Assembly: GCA_031216915.1 (NCBI GenBank)
Contig: CM062296.1
Location: 666,890,753 to 666,954,752, forward strand
DNA: 64,000 bases
Source: Pictodentalium vernedei
Taxonomy: Eukaryota > Mollusca > Scaphopoda > Dentaliida > Dentaliidae
Reading direction: 5' to 3'
The notes under the pieces were generated by a model. It ran no database searches, was not told where the DNA came from, and was given only the letters and a program-made list of their open reading frames with translations. Shown here piece by piece: positions 24,757-37,273 of the stretch; the stretch's first letter is position 1, and every line of letters starts with the position of its first letter. Made by a program: the position numbers and the translations under genes.

Positions 24757-25327
24757 CACATTTAATTGGATATTTCTAAACTGGTAGAGTGCTGGGCTTT
24801 GTTCTGAAGTGCAAATACTGCAGTTTAAAGGCTTCATATTCTGTGGATGTGCTTCATATTATTTTTGAAGTGATTTTCTTTTATCTGTTAGGCTTGTTAC
24901 AATTTATGGGAGAGTACCTTCTACAGTTTTCTATGGCACTCTCCCATAAATTGTACAAGGCAAAGACATATGAAGAAATTTTCAGAACCAAAAATAATTT
25001 AGCACTATATCAGTTAATTGAATAACCCCATTAATTGCATATTACTTCCAAACACAAACCAACTACCATGCCATCAGTACAAATATAACCTGTAAATTGA
25101 ATATTGCTCATAGAGTAAACTCTTGTTAATTGAATAAAAAATCTTATCTATCAAATGATGGTGTGACAACCACTGAACTCCCCTCATTTTTTTACCTATC
25201 CACCCTCAATACATCCAATGTTAATCTCCTATCTTGTCTGACAGAGCACTGGGAAAATAACCAAATTCCTGTAAATTAAATACTTGTTTATTGATTATTT
25301 TCACTTGAAAAGTGGCTATTCAGTTAA
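24757..25327. repeat. Pogo/Tigger-like MITE (family G), interrupted
   Basis: Left piece tttaattggatatttct, right piece from aattgaataaccccattaat through taaactcttgttaattgaat to gtggctattcagttaataac. It matches the copy at 53011-53439. A family F MITE (24781-25013) sits between the two pieces, so G was here first. Confidence 0.65.
24781..25013. repeat. TTAA-targeting palindromic MITE, family F, nested in family G
   Basis: Ends ctggtagagtgctggg and aatttagcactatatcag, with a TTAA on the right (25014-25017) and a decayed TAAA on the left. Central hairpin: acaatttatgggagagt facing actctcccataaattgt. Confidence 0.75.
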
Positions 25328-25842
25328 TAACTGCAATAAGTTTTTTTTTTTTTTTTTTAAAAAAACCCCCCAAAAACAAACAAATACAAGTGCATGTGCA
25401 AATAAATGAAAAACCCCAACAAATACAGGTGTATATTGCAGCTGCCATGAATATATGATCAAAAACAAATAAATGAATGGAAAAATTAACACTAGTACTT
25501 CTTAAGCTGCTTATCTTTTGCCTGAGTACTAAGAAATCATTGAAACAAAGCAAGAGTAAGACACAAGAGTAATTAGCTTCATTTGTTTTGTTTGCTTTAT
25601 GTTCTTCTGCAATTCCTTTTTGATGACCGCTTCCATTGATAATTATCTCTAAATCTTGAATACCTAAGATTATCACATCAATGGGCACTAGAAATAAATC
25701 ATTTTTCAAGCCCACACATTTGATAGTCTTTCATATTCACACAAAAAACACCACATTCTCTCTTCATTATGTTCGCTTCATAAACATTATAGAGCCATTT
25801 AATAATGGTAACACTGTACAACAATATTTTTCAATGATTATT

Positions 25843-26045
25843 ACCCCTGTACCCAAGACAGACGATGTCAAAATTTATTTTAAATATTATTTTTTCACAT
25901 TTTTTAAAACATTTCAGCAAAACCATATCTTGTGACCCCACTGGGAATGAGTTTGCTGGGCTTGTTCCACTGAGGGGTCACATGATATGGTTTTGTTGAA
26001 ATTTTTTGAAAATGAATTTTTTTTTCATCTGATTAATTTTTATAT
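25843..26045. repeat. Palindromic MITE, family A (partial or decayed)
   Basis: Contains acccaagacagacgatgtca, a hairpin of aaaaccatatcttgtgaccc against ggggtcacatgatatggttt, and a gaaattttttgaaaatg arm, as in the other family A copies. The right outer end is not clear. Confidence 0.6.
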
Positions 26046-27192
26046 TACATGGGGTGGGGGGATTCATTATTGAATTATCAGAGGTGATAATCTGGATAAT
26101 TTGAAGTGGCATTCTGATATTATATGTCACACAGTCATGAAATGGATTCTCTATATCCCGCTTACAACAACTTTTACATTTTCTTGGCAACTGAAGGTAT
26201 AGTCAAAAACCTTACTCAAAACAGTCAGTAAAAGTGAAAGAGACTCAAAGCCAACAAGAAAAGTGGAAGCTACTGAAGTACTAATAATTTTTATAATGCT
26301 TTTCCCAGAGTTAGGTTTGTTTTATTGCTTTTTTGTCAATTGGATCTTAACCACATGGGATATAGTTGAAAATAATTGTAAGTATCATTCTGATTTTGAA
26401 TAAAGTGTGCTAGAGCTGAAGAATTACACATCAAGAAATTACATTGGCCATAATAAACATGCCAACATGATTGAACTTGACATTTGCACCAAATGATAAG
26501 TCAGATTTGGGAGCATTTTAAAAGTGGTTTAGTCATTGATACAATAGCTCTGAAGGGCTTGTATCTATCTCTCTTTGGTAATTTGTACTGTTCTCAAATA
26601 GGTGCTTAACTTGCAAGTATCAGGTGTGCATCACTATAAATATAAAATATGTTGGCAAAAGTTTTCCGCCTTTACCTGATGTAACAGCACCATCCAACCT
26701 ACACTATTGAGAAAAATCACCATTCAAATTTTATTATTATTTTTAAGCTTTTGCCTGTGAAATATAGCTTATGACAACTCATTACATAAGAATGAGCTCA
26801 TCAGAGTCATTCCAGTGAGGTTTCTTAAGCTGTGTTTTTTAGTCAAAACCTTCATCAACCTCCATGTATGAAGAATCCATCACTTTAAAGGTCTAATAAG
26901 CAATGCAGTCATCTTTAGTTCCATTGTGTAATCTTTAGTTGCATCTTTGCTGTCTATATAGGTAACCAAGAGTGACAGGGAGCCATTGCCAAAGAACAAT
27001 ACCATAACATCTTGCTTTTTATGTACTTGGCTTATTTAAATGAATGTTGAAATTGGTACAAATTGTTTTTAATAATGAGGTATGTTGTGCATTATATCTT
27101 GTAAGCTTGGCTATATAAGGTGATATTCATGCCATATCAATTTAAAGATGTATTTTATTGTGAAATTTGTTTGTTTCTTTTAAAATATTTAG

Positions 27193-27324
27193 GGACCAAG
27201 AGCTGAAGCAATGATGAGAAGTGCCATGGAGAGGGGAAAATGGGTGTTTTTCCAGAATTGCCATTTAGCCCCAAGTTGGATGCCTTCCTTGGAAAGACTT
27301 GTGGAACAAATTGATCCTGATAAG
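27193..27324 (+). CDS. DNAH1: DNAH1-like exon D (AAA6 core)
   Basis: Forty-four codons, phase 0 at both ends, acceptor aaatatttag, donor gtatta. It reads GPRAEAMMRSAMERGKW, VFFQNCHLAPSWMPSLE and RLVEQIDPDK. The W-V-x-x-QNCHLA-SWM block is one of the most conserved stretches of the AAA6 module. Confidence 0.97.
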
Positions 27325-27947
27325 GTATTAAAAATCTCCATTTATACTGTCATATTATGATCGTAATGTGGTTAATAACAAGCTTTGGGGTTTGAAATAA
27401 GATTGGACCTTCCAATAGGCCTTGTGGAATTGACTTCTAGGGCTTAATTTAGTGTCATTGGGTAATGATAAAATATTATTCTCTTTGGGCTTACTGTAAA
27501 CATCGGAGAATCATTCTTGGGGCTGATATTGGACCTCTGGCTCTTCAAAATTTCTTGTCTGTTAATGATTCTTTGCCTGAGATAATGCCCATATCTGCCA
27601 GTGCAATTCGCAAAAATCACCATTCAAATTTTATTTTTTCATGTTTTGCCTCTAAAAAATAGTTTAAAAACTAAGAAACCATCTTTGTGTTTTGATCCCA
27701 ATTTTAGGACTCCCAAACAGGTGCTCTAAAGCGTAGTTTCCAGGCTTTCTACTTTTTATAACTCATTTTACCATCTTAGTGGATTGACATCAAAGCTTGG
27801 CTGGCTCTACAGCCATTGATTGGAACAATAGCAATTGCTTTGTCGCAGACTTGATAATTCCTGAAAAAAACGTATTCCCAGTTGCTTGGATGTGCATTTT
27901 AAACTCTCAAAAATGTGCTCAGCAAATACATCTCGGTAACCACTTAA

Positions 27948-28189
27948 CTGGTAGAGTGCTGGAAGCCCATATTTGGGCTTTATTCTGAAGTCTCGGTATG
28001 ACAACTTAAAGGCTTCATATTCAGTGGATGTTCTACATATCACCTTTGAAGTGAAATTATTTAGTCTGTTAGGATTTGCCTTGTTACAATTTATGGGAGA
28101 GTGCCTATTGGCACTCTCCCATAAATTGTAACAAGGCAAAGATATGTGAACAAATTTTGATGACCAAACATAATTCAGCACTCTACCAG
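27948..28189. repeat. TTAA-flanked palindromic MITE, family F
   Basis: TTAA at 27944-27947 and 28190-28193, perfect 13-bp ends ctggtagagtgct / agcactctaccag, and a perfect central hairpin (ttgttacaatttatgggaga and its complement around a cctattgg loop). This is the cleanest copy of the family. Confidence 0.85.
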
Positions 28190-28703
28190 TTAAAAGAAAC
28201 ACTTCAGTGACCCATTGACTTTGCAAGAACACACAAGACAAGCCAAAAACACATTTTATAAAGAAGCCCATTCATAGAAATAATCCAGATGACTTTTTTC
28301 AGTCATTTATCTGAATAGAGATGGTTCTTCTGGCGGGGATGATGCTTTCATATTTGTTCCCGGCTCTTACTTCATTTCATCATGTCGATTTTGAGAAACA
28401 AATGTTTCTGGCACTTCATATTTTGGCTTGATATGGAATACCATTTAACAACATTGAGGATCTTTATCTCCATTTCTGTTGAATTATTTGTCTTTAGAAT
28501 ACTCAAATGAATTTTCTCTATCTTTGGGTTGTTATATCTGAGTACATAAATTGTAATATTGTAAAATAGTAGATCATTGCATAATGTAATGCGAGAATAT
28601 GTCAAAACTTGTTGGCTTTTATGATGGTCTTTTTGTTTATGATAACTGTCCTCTTTGAAATCTATTAGGATATTCCATTTACATGTTTAGTATTTTTGGT
28701 TAA

Positions 28704-28947
28704 CCCTTTTCATAACACAGTATTTTTTTTAAAAATAATCAAATTTAACATTTTTCGAAAAAATGTTCACAATTTTTCAATAAAACCATACAAATATTAA
28801 TAACATTAGAACCAGCTCGATGAGCTGGTTCCAATGATATCATTATTTGTATGGTTTTGTTGAGAAACTTCTGAGATGTTTCAGACTGTGGTAGGCTTAT
28901 TCTGGTTAAGTTCCTGGCCATATTTGTCCGCTGTGTTAGGTAAAGAG
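28704..28947. repeat. TTAA-flanked palindromic MITE, family B
   Basis: TTAA at 28700-28703 and 28948-28951, ends cccttttcataacacag against ctgtgttaggtaaagag, and a long hairpin of caataaaaccatacaaatat type with an agaaccagctcgatgagctg core. Confidence 0.8.
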
Positions 28948-29840
28948 TTAATGCATATATGCGCATAACCTACACCATTATAATACCATAAGTCCTGTGA
29001 TCAAAATGACAGTCTCTTTTGCGATTTTTCACAACTCACTTAAATACTTGTGAGTAAAGATTTCTTAACTAAAATACTGTGAAATCATGACCACAACATG
29101 AAAAACAAATAAAATTATTATCTCATATTTAATGTACATGTATTTCCTTTTTGACAGGTGAGATCATTCAGTGTTGCTGGGAGGAAAGTAATAAGAGTCT
29201 TATGAATGGATCTCGACCCAGTTGCTATCCATTCAGAATTCTTTTTTCTGCTATTGTGATCACAGTACTAACCTCAGGATGTTTGTAAGGGCCCTACCGG
29301 TGTAACCTTGGATTGAACAAGACCCACCGATCAACTGTTTTGTGCATTCTCACTGTTATCTCTCCTTTCTCATATGTTCCTCTAAAAATTATTGACTTAA
29401 TCATTTTTTATTCCATGGTTATGAAATCATGACTGATCTGCAGCCTCTACTTTTCACAAAGAATTGCCATTATTGTCGCTTGACTGAAAACATTAGCTTA
29501 GTGACACAAAAGATTGTGTTTTGACAAAACCGTTCTGTTTTAACATGTTGGAGAGTAACCATACACTATTTTAATGAGTTGTGAATACAAAATTACATGC
29601 AACCAGACCACTCAAATCAGTATTGATCAAATGCTATAATTTGGAACATACAAGTTTCATATTGCCATTGAAAATTAATTCGGCCCTCAAACGCATGGAG
29701 AATTTTATACATTATATAAAATTATATAGGCAGCTAGGACTTGCCTAGAAACAACTGTCATTCTACTTGGAATGTCGGAATCAGGCTTCAAGGGTTTATG
29801 CTGTACCAATAACTACAAATGTTGTCTTACTCTCTTATAG

Positions 29841-30014
29841 GTACATAGAGACTTCCGACTGTGGTTAACCAGTATGCCAAGCTCATGCTTCCCTGTCTTC
29901 ATCTTACAAAATGGCTCTAAAATGACCATGGAACCACCAAGAGGCGTTAAAGCCAATTTAATGAAATCTTATAGCAGCTTCTCTGATGATTTCTATAATG
30001 CTTGTGGAGAGAAG
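29841..30014 (+). CDS. DNAH1: DNAH1-like exon E (end of AAA6, start of its lid)
   Basis: Fifty-eight codons, phase 0 at both ends, acceptor tctcttatag, donor gtttgt. It reads VHRDFRLWLTSMPSSCFPVF, ILQNGSKMTMEPPRGVKANL, MKSYSSFSDDFYNACGEK. The FR-WLTS-PS-FPV-ILQN-G-KMT-EPP-G pattern is universal in dynein heavy chains; the EPPRGV-ANL-KSYSS variant is the recalled DNAH1 form. Confidence 0.97.
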
Positions 30015-30252
30015 GTTTGTATTTGCATTTGTTTTCTCATAATCTACTTACATAGATCTTAACCACTTTCAATATTGATGAGTTAGTTGTGAGCACTGGC
30101 TGGATTTTCTGACAAAAGTGCACAAAAGCTGTAGAATATCATACCCAGAAATCACGTAAATCTCATCAAGAATACACACATGAGTAGACTTTACCCACAC
30201 TCCAAACCTAAGGTCAAAATTTGGATAATTTTATCAATCATTGATACATTAA

Positions 30253-30474
30253 CCTTTTACCCAATGCAGACGATATCAAAATTTATTATTTTAAATATTA
30301 TTTTTTCAAATTTGTCAAACAATTTCTACAAAACCATATAATGTGACCACTCATTGTAACAAGCTTGATGAGCTCGTTCTAGCAAGGGGTCACGTGATAT
30401 GGGTTTATTGAAATTGTTGAAAAATTTTATTTTTTTTAACAGCTGTGTTTTTAAATTATGCAGGTGATAAAGGG
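30253..30474. repeat. TTAA-flanked palindromic MITE, family A
   Basis: TTAA at 30249-30252 and 30475-30478, left end ccttttacccaatgcagacg, right end aggtgataaaggg, and a central hairpin of aaaaccatataatgtgacca against ggggtcacgtgatatgg around a gatgagctcg core. Confidence 0.78.
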
Positions 30475-31519
30475 TTAAGCCTAGAGGGTATATATATCCA
30501 TCTTTGGTAATTTTTACCACTCTAAAACAGATGCATCAACTTACACAATTTTTTAGAAATGAATAATTGTAAACATCAAACAACCATGGCAAGTTAAAAC
30601 AGGTGCTTCAAATTCAAGAATCCAATGTAAACATCAAACCATCTCTAGTCATGTCTTGCTGCCAATTTCAAAATTTTGTTGTCAAATGATTGGTTATGTA
30701 TCAAATGACAGAACCCATCATGAAGCTCTACAGACTAAGAGGCCTCTGTAGGTGGCTGAGGTTTTTACAAATATTTAGTATAATAATACAAACTGTATTG
30801 TATCAAGATGACAATTTCTTTCATGATGTTCTTCATGTTTCATTTTCCAGCTGTGTTACAATTCAAATATTTTAGGATTTAGCAGTGTCAGACTGAAATT
30901 TTATACAGACACATGATGACCGTGTGGAACTTTCATCAAAAGTCTGTGAACAAGTTTCTCTGTATCAGCCAGTAAAAACAATGGTTACACTATGTATGTA
31001 ACAGTGTAAGTCTATTCTGTAAGTTGAATCGAGTGAGGTCTCATTACAGTTATTCAGCTGGATATGTCTGGGTTCTTTTCAGGAAATTCAAAACTTCTCA
31101 CTGACACGTCTGAGGATTTTTCACATTGGAATTACCTTCACTATTCACAGTGCTCATGATACATACATTTTCTTATAGCCCTCGGTGTGGCCTCTCCTGT
31201 AGAAAACGACACAATCAAAATCTTACTGTATCATTCAAATACACTCAGATGAATGACAGTTGAGTACTCAAAAAATGGGCCAAAATAGACAAAATTTTCT
31301 CATTTCCAGTTTTTGTGCATTGCGACAAACTATATTATATCAATTCTTCATTCCCCCACTGAGGATGTTACAACATGAAATCAACATTCTGACCAAGGAA
31401 AGAAATATGGGTTTCTCATTCATTTTTTAAAATGATTTCTTGAAAGAAATTTAAACAAAAATATCCCATTTGTCATTTGCAAAATGTCAGCTCCCTAAAA
31501 CATCAGGGTTAGTCATTAA

Positions 31520-31829
31520 CTGGTATAGTACTAGGAGCCACCATCACGGCTCAACTTAAAAGTGCTAAAAGCCACTTTAGTGGCTTTGCACTATACGCAT
31601 TAGCTTGTTGTTTTCTCAACAGTAGAAAAGAAAATGTTTAAATAAATTGCTTTGTGGGAGTTTATTGGAGAATGTCAATAGTCACTCTCCAATAAATAGT
31701 AACAAAGCAATTATTTATGAACAAACTCTTTCTAAACTATGGCTCCCATTGCAAGTAGCATGATATCTTTGGACAGAAAATACTCACATTGCAAATCACC
31801 CTTGAATAATAATTTACCACTCTGCCAGT
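31520..31829. repeat. TTAA-flanked palindromic MITE, family F-prime
   Basis: TTAA at 31516-31519 and near 31830, ends ctggtatagtactaggagcc and accactctgccag. It has two inner hairpins: one of aagccactttagtggctt and one of tattggagaatgtcaatagt with gtcactctccaata. It is a longer variant of family F, also seen near 38641 and 40317. Confidence 0.7.
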
Positions 31830-32203
31830 TTAAAACTCCTGTGTGAGCTTGTTTCCACCTGAAATGCCCATAACCTTACATAGTTTGAATCAATACCAGA
31901 AGAAGATTAATTTGGCCATGTCACCGTTAATGAGCATTATTTACTTAGTCCATACCATCACAAAATAGAATTATTGACAAAAATAGGCATTTGGCTGAGG
32001 ATATTCGATAACCTTGAGATATGACCCTTTGATTGGAAATGACACCTGAGATGCAGAATCTAGATCAGTATAAAACTTATATCCCTTCTCTATGAACTCT
32101 TTGTCTATTTTCTCAGGGTATTTTTTATTTTATTCTTATCATCACTGGAGATAAACAGGTGCAGTGTTGTTATAAAATATCTTTTTTTATGTTTATTTTT
32201 CAG

Positions 32204-32383
32204 ACACCAACGTTCAAACACCTTCTACTTTCTTTATGTATATTCCATGGTGTTGTCTTGGAAAGACGAAAGTATGGTGCACTTGGCTTCAACATTCCAT
32301 ATGAATTCACTGATGGTGATTTACGAATTTGCATCAGTCAGCTGAAGATGTTCCTTCTAGAATATGAGGAAATTCCGTTCAAG
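32204..32383 (+). CDS. DNAH1: DNAH1-like exon F (AAA6 lid)
   Basis: Sixty codons, phase 0 at both ends, acceptor gtttatttttcag, donor gtatgt. It reads [40 protein letters not shown] and [17 protein letters not shown]. The helical lid after AAA6 is recognisable from L-x-LC-FH-x-x-x-ERRK-x-G-LG-NIPYEF. Confidence 0.97.
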
Positions 32384-32539
32384 GTATGTTTTGTTTTGAT
32401 ACTCAACCACCTCAATGTTAGTTTATTGAAATAAGTGATGATAGAGGTGCAATGTTTAATCTGGGGTCCAAATTAGTTCCCTTTTTGAAAGTTTACCACG
32501 CTGACTTTCTCTGAAATGTAGATGTCTGTTAATCCTTAA

Positions 32540-32798
32540 CCATTGAAGGCCTATTTTTTTTACTTCAAAATGGTCAATATTAGTACCTGAGGTCTGGTGT
32601 TTAGAATGTGTCTTTTAGTTACTCTTGTGGACAGTATTCAAAACCCCAGAGCAGTGGTTTATAGTTAAGTCTTGGCTGCCTAAATTGCTTAACTAGACAG
32701 ACAAGACTTGAATAAAAACTACTGCAAAAGACATATACGTTCTGCCATGCCATCCTGTTGCAGCAGAAACTTTTCAACATGTTCAGTCTTTTATAGGG
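32540..32798. repeat. TTAA-flanked MITE, family E
   Basis: TTAA at 32536-32539 and 32799-32802, with a decayed central hairpin (agtcttggctgcc...tagacagacaagact) related to the one at 3588-3645. Confidence 0.6.
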
Positions 32799-32984
32799 TT
32801 AAAAACCTAATTTGGGATCAAACATTTTGTACATATTCTCTGAGATACAGATTATACCCAGCCTGATAGAAAAAAATTAATTTACTTTTGTAGTGCTTCA
32901 TTCCTGGTTTAAAGACCCAAGACTTCACTTGAAGCCCTTATTAATGGTGTGGAAGGATATGATTTTGAGAAAATTGTCCCGGAC

Positions 32985-33208
32985 ATTCCTGCCAATATTT
33001 GGGCTTTTTTCTTAACTTAAAGGCATATTCTGTGGATGTGTTTTATATTTCCTTTGAAGTGAATTTTTGGCTTCTTTATGGATTTTCATTGTTACAATTT
33101 ATGGGAGAGTGCCTTAAGGCACTCTCCCATAGATTGTAACAAATCAAAGACGTGAACAAATTCTGATGATAAAAAATAATTTAGCACTCCAGCTCTCTAC
33201 CTGTTATG
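32985..33208. repeat. Family F MITE, left end decayed
   Basis: Contains a near-perfect hairpin (acaatttatgggagagtgcc, ttaa, ggcactctcccatagattgt) and the right arm tttagcactccag, but no clean left end. Confidence 0.68.
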
Positions 33209-33480
33209 TTCACTTAACATGCAGTAGTAAGTCCAAGCTTTTCAGTTTAGAATATCCCAGTGTGCTGGGTTTCCTTCATGGGAACTGTGGATTCGACTAG
33301 AGCTTCCCCTCCCATCTCATTTAGAGGAAGCTGTATATCAAGCAAGTCGTGTAGTTGGTCACATCTCTCTTGAATGGACTTTGCTTTTTTAGACTGCAAA
33401 ACTTGTTTACTGTTTTGAAAATTGACGAGGGTTGCAGATAACCACATTTTGGGTGATTGAACTTCTTTTTTTTATTTTAG

Positions 33481-33657
33481 GTGTTGGTTTATACTGCTGG
33501 ACATATTAATTATGGTGGTCGAGTCACTGATGACTGGGATCGAAGATGCCTGATGAGCATTCTCCATGACTACTATCGTAGAGATGTCCTGACAGAAGAA
33601 CACCTCTACTCAGAATCAGGAATTTATCGCCAGATTAGCCCGTCCTTGGACCATAAT
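33481..33657 (+). CDS. DNAH1: DNAH1-like exon G (end of AAA6 lid)
   Basis: Fifty-nine codons, phase 0 at both ends, acceptor tttattttag. The donor gtaata is placed by homology because the frame runs three more codons to a stop if unspliced. It reads VLVYTAGHINYGGRVTDDWD, RRCLMSILHDYYRRDVL, then SESGIYRQISPSLDHN. The NYGGRVTDDWDRR block is diagnostic. The following intron is 14.9 kb. Confidence 0.96.
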
Positions 33658-34132
33658 GTAATACTGTGATACCAACTTTTTTGTTCTAGCTGTAGATTCT
33701 ATCCAGTCTCTTTCTAGTAGAACTGTATCACTGTTATCTTATGGTGCCCTTGGCGGCTCTCCATGTTTGTGCTGTCTTGTGCTGCATGTTAAATATTTAA
33801 TGCTTGTGCTGTTCTTTGTTTCCAGTTACTAACCAAACTTCACACCTTATAATAATTTGAAACGTGCCATATTATATTATTTTTTGAAGACTATAGGATG
33901 AATATCTCTTGACGTTTTACCTCTGAAATCTCATAATCGTCTCTTAAAAAAGCTCTTCTTTTAGTTTGTAGATGTCTGTATTTTTTACCTGTGAAATTTC
34001 ATCATTTCCTTTTAAAAAGATCTTCTATTAGTTTGTTGATGTTGGAATATAAACAGTTTTTATCTACCCACTTGTTTCAGATTTAGTCCCAGTACACAAA
34101 ACGTTATGTGTGGAAACACATTCTAACAGCAG

Positions 34133-34485
34133 GGAGCACGGTGGCTCGGTGGTAGACTGTTGGGCTTCTATGCTAGAGGTCCGAGTTCGATCCCCATCTG
34201 GGACGACCTGCATTATGTCCTTGGGAAATGCACTTTATATGGGGGCACGATGATGCCGTATACTAAGGCACATTGCACGTCGATGGTGCACATGTCTTCA
34301 ACTGCTGTAACCCTGCTTGAGCGGAGCTTGAACCGAGTTAGAATGTTGAGGAGCTGACAGTTGCTCGTCGATGCTTGGTGGTTCTCTCTGGGTACTCCGG
34401 CTTCCTCCACCTGTAAAACTGTCTGTTTAGCTATTATGCATAAGTATGTGACCTTAAACACCAATAAATAAATAAATAATAAATA
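34133..34485 (+). mobile_element. SINE S3 with tRNA-derived head
   Basis: Head with box A-like cggtggctcggtggtagact and box B-like gagttcgatcccca, then the shared SINE body (cattgcacgtcgatggtgca, gggtactccggcttcctcca) and an AATAAATA tail. Target-site duplication taacagcag at 34124-34132 and 34486-34494. Confidence 0.92.
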
Positions 34486-37040
34486 TAACAGCAGCAGATG
34501 TTATGTTGCTTCATTTTCATTGAACACTGCTTCTCGGTGAGAAGGCAAGAATAAAAAGTATTTGTTTCCTCACATAGGGAGGCAATTTGTGCAGACTGAA
34601 GAACTGTCCTATGGTATTTGTGTAGAACAGAACCTGACAAGACCATTTTATAGAACATCTTGCATGTCCCTCAGAAGAGACATTATAAGTTATCTCTGCC
34701 AACATGAATAGTATATGGAGATTCAATACCTGGATGTTGGTTTTAAACACTGAGCTGCAGGCGAGGTGTTTAAATGATATATCTAGTTACTAAATCTCCA
34801 TATATCATACATGTTAGTGAAGATAACATTTTTGTCCTGTTTGAAACACAATAGAAACATATTGGAAAGAAATTTGTGGACACATACTTACGCTCCACAA
34901 TCAGTTGGACCAAACGCGTGAATAATTGTTTTGTTTTTGCAAACACAGAAGACAACAGATAGAGTTACATCCCTTTCCCTTGGAAATGCGTAAACATATC
35001 AGCTCTTTTGTTGACAGATTTGCTCTTGTATTTTTATCAAGTTGTTTGATTTAATTATTCGACTATTTAATTTATAACAGCAAAATATGATCAAATAGTC
35101 AGAAATCTGATATGTGTGACTATTTTCAATTTTTTTGTTGTTCGATTTTTTTATCAAGGCGATCGAAAACAAAACACTTTCATTTATACCATATACTCCC
35201 AATGTTTCACATGCACTTATACCCTGGATGTTGCACGCACTCATATACCTTGAATGTTGGGTGATCCATTTGCCATGGCTATTTGGCCTAGGCATTCTGG
35301 CCAATCAAAAGACAGAATTTACCGGGATATAGGGACAAGTCAATATAACTTTGTTGAACCTGCTTAGCGAGCCTTGTTGAAATAAGAAAAGTTTGAATTA
35401 AAATAAAACTTCACTCTTCATTTACTAAGTGTTATTATTTAAAAAAAAAACAATACACAAAGATCTCTTTGAGTCTCTTTATGTGATGCTTTTTTAGTGG
35501 AAACCACCTAAATTTTACTTTGTCAAGTTAATCAAATTATATTGAAGTTGTGACTTAAATATCATACTTTTATTGCATATCCTCATCTGTGTGGATGTTT
35601 TTGAGAACATTCAAAGAAACAATTCATCTCTACAATTTATTTACATTACCATTATTTCCCTTGCCTCAAACATTTCATCTGCTAACAAATAAACTTGCAG
35701 ACAGTAATTTTCAGGTAGTCTTGTTTGCTGAAAAATGTTCAAGATTACCAAACAAAAATTGGAGTTTGATTAAATCTTGTTTTTATGTCATAGTATTTTC
35801 AAATCCACATTTCTAATGATGAATTTAAAAGAAATCTTTGAAGTGTTTTTGACTTTATTTACATTATAGATTGTAGATCTTAGTTTTTCAAGATTAACTA
35901 GATTTTAGAGTAGGAATGTTTATATCATGTATGCAGAAACGTGGCTAGAGGCTTTTGGTTTAGAGGGTGTGCCCTCTCTTTAGTTGCAACTGTGGCCTCT
36001 CCCTGGCTGCGGAACATCAAACTTTTGATAAAACAGTTTGCAGCCCCAGCCTGCATCATTTCCTTGAGTGACAGTTTTTCAACTGCTACCTGTGAATTTC
36101 TAAAATGCCAGAAAAATCTTAATGCACCCTTCTCAGGAATAAAAGTTTTCAGTGTTTTCCCTGAAATGAGGATTTTTGATGAGTAGATAATCAGTGTCCT
36201 TACATACAGGTTAAGTTTTTAGCCGCCTTAATTATTTATAGTGCCTAACTTGTTCTTTGAATTTTTTGAATGCACTGATCTGTTGCTCTTGATATACTGT
36301 TGGGAGGGCCTCAGATACTTGTCTTCAGCAGCATGCATGATTTTGGCATCCATTACCTATTGCTTGGCTGTCAGGATTGTAAATATTATGTAGTTAGACA
36401 TTTCACCCTCAGAACTTCTAGTGCTGTAATATTTTCAGTGATTATCCTTACCTCTTATTCCTTCTAGACTTATGATATGCATCTGCTTTTCAAACTGTTT
36501 AAAATGATTCACAGACAACTCTAAAAAAGTAACTTTTATCAACTGTTAAAGCTTATTTTCAGTTTCTTTTCCATAGAAAGTTGATGTTTCTGTTTGCTGA
36601 AATGTTCACTTGAGACAAAAAGTCTTAGACATTATTTGAATATTTTGAAGTTCATAACACCATTGCCTTTTTACCAAACATGACTTTAAGTTGACACCTG
36701 CAAAACCTTTTCTTGAATAACTCAACATTTTCATTTTGGGCTTTCTAAACTAAAATTTATGACAAATTTTGTTCCAATGAGGTGTGGGGGGAGGTGGATG
36801 TCATAAGCTATTTTTAGAAGCAAAAATTGAAAAAAATTACAAAATTTGGTGAATAGCACAGGGCAGATTTGGCCACAATGTTATTTCAAGGCTTTAGTGG
36901 TGGTTGTAAGTCACATCTTAACTATCTTTAAACAAGACAATAAACAGTTTTGTAAAGCATCACCAGTGGTGAACTAATAAAGTTGTGACAGTACTCATCC
37001 TGAAAGTGTACTTATTGAATATATTTGGCAACATTGTTAA

Positions 37041-37273
37041 CCCTTTAACCAATGCACACAATATCAAAATTCATTATTCTGTATATTATTTTTTCAAATT
37101 TAAAAAAATATTCCAACAGAACTATATCCTGTCAATCCTTCATTGGAACAAACTCATTCCAATGAGGGATCATATGATATGATTTTGTTGAAATATTTTA
37201 AAAAATAATTTTTTTACAACTGCTGAATTTGTAGATTATGCAGACAGATGGAGCCGAATCGTTAGATAATGGA
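37041..37273. repeat. TTAA-flanked palindromic MITE, family A
   Basis: TTAA at 37037-37040 and 37274-37277, left end ccctttaaccaatgcac, and a hairpin of agaactatatcctgtcaatc type against a gggatcatatgatatgattt arm. Decayed. Confidence 0.68.

Larger units (their letters stand above)
23984..27192. other. Intron C-D (3.2 kb)
   Basis: Holds a family D MITE, a pogo-like MITE with a family F MITE inside it, a poly-T run (25341-25357), and part of a family A MITE. Nothing is recognised at 24238-24750, 25360-25840 or 26046-27192, except a short string (aaatcaccattcaaatttta) near 26711 that recurs near 27614. Confidence 0.65.
27325..29840. other. Intron D-E (2.5 kb)
   Basis: Holds a family F MITE and a family B MITE. 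Nothing is recognised at 27325-27940, 28194-28699 or 28952-29840. Confidence 0.65.
30015..32203. other. Intron E-F (2.2 kb)
   Basis: Holds a family A MITE and a family F-prime MITE. Nothing is recognised at 30015-30248, 30479-31515 or 31834-32203. Confidence 0.65.
32384..33480. other. Intron F-G (1.1 kb)
   Basis: Holds a family E MITE and a truncated family F MITE. Nothing is recognised at 33212-33480 apart from the exon G acceptor tract. Confidence 0.65.

Noticed and set aside
25320-25715. 131-residue minus-strand reading frame ending in a lysine run
   Set aside because: The lysines are a poly-T run read backwards, and the rest is low-complexity intron. No domain or splice context.
33658-33669. 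Stop codon ending the dynein at exon G
   Set aside because: The frame reaches a stop three codons past the donor only if unspliced. Homology continues in frame at exon H.
34140-34205. tRNA gene
   Set aside because: Box A- and B-like motifs are present, but no complete cloverleaf is evident and the sequence continues into the SINE body, with target duplications. The same holds at 39955 and, on the minus strand, at 22050-22413.
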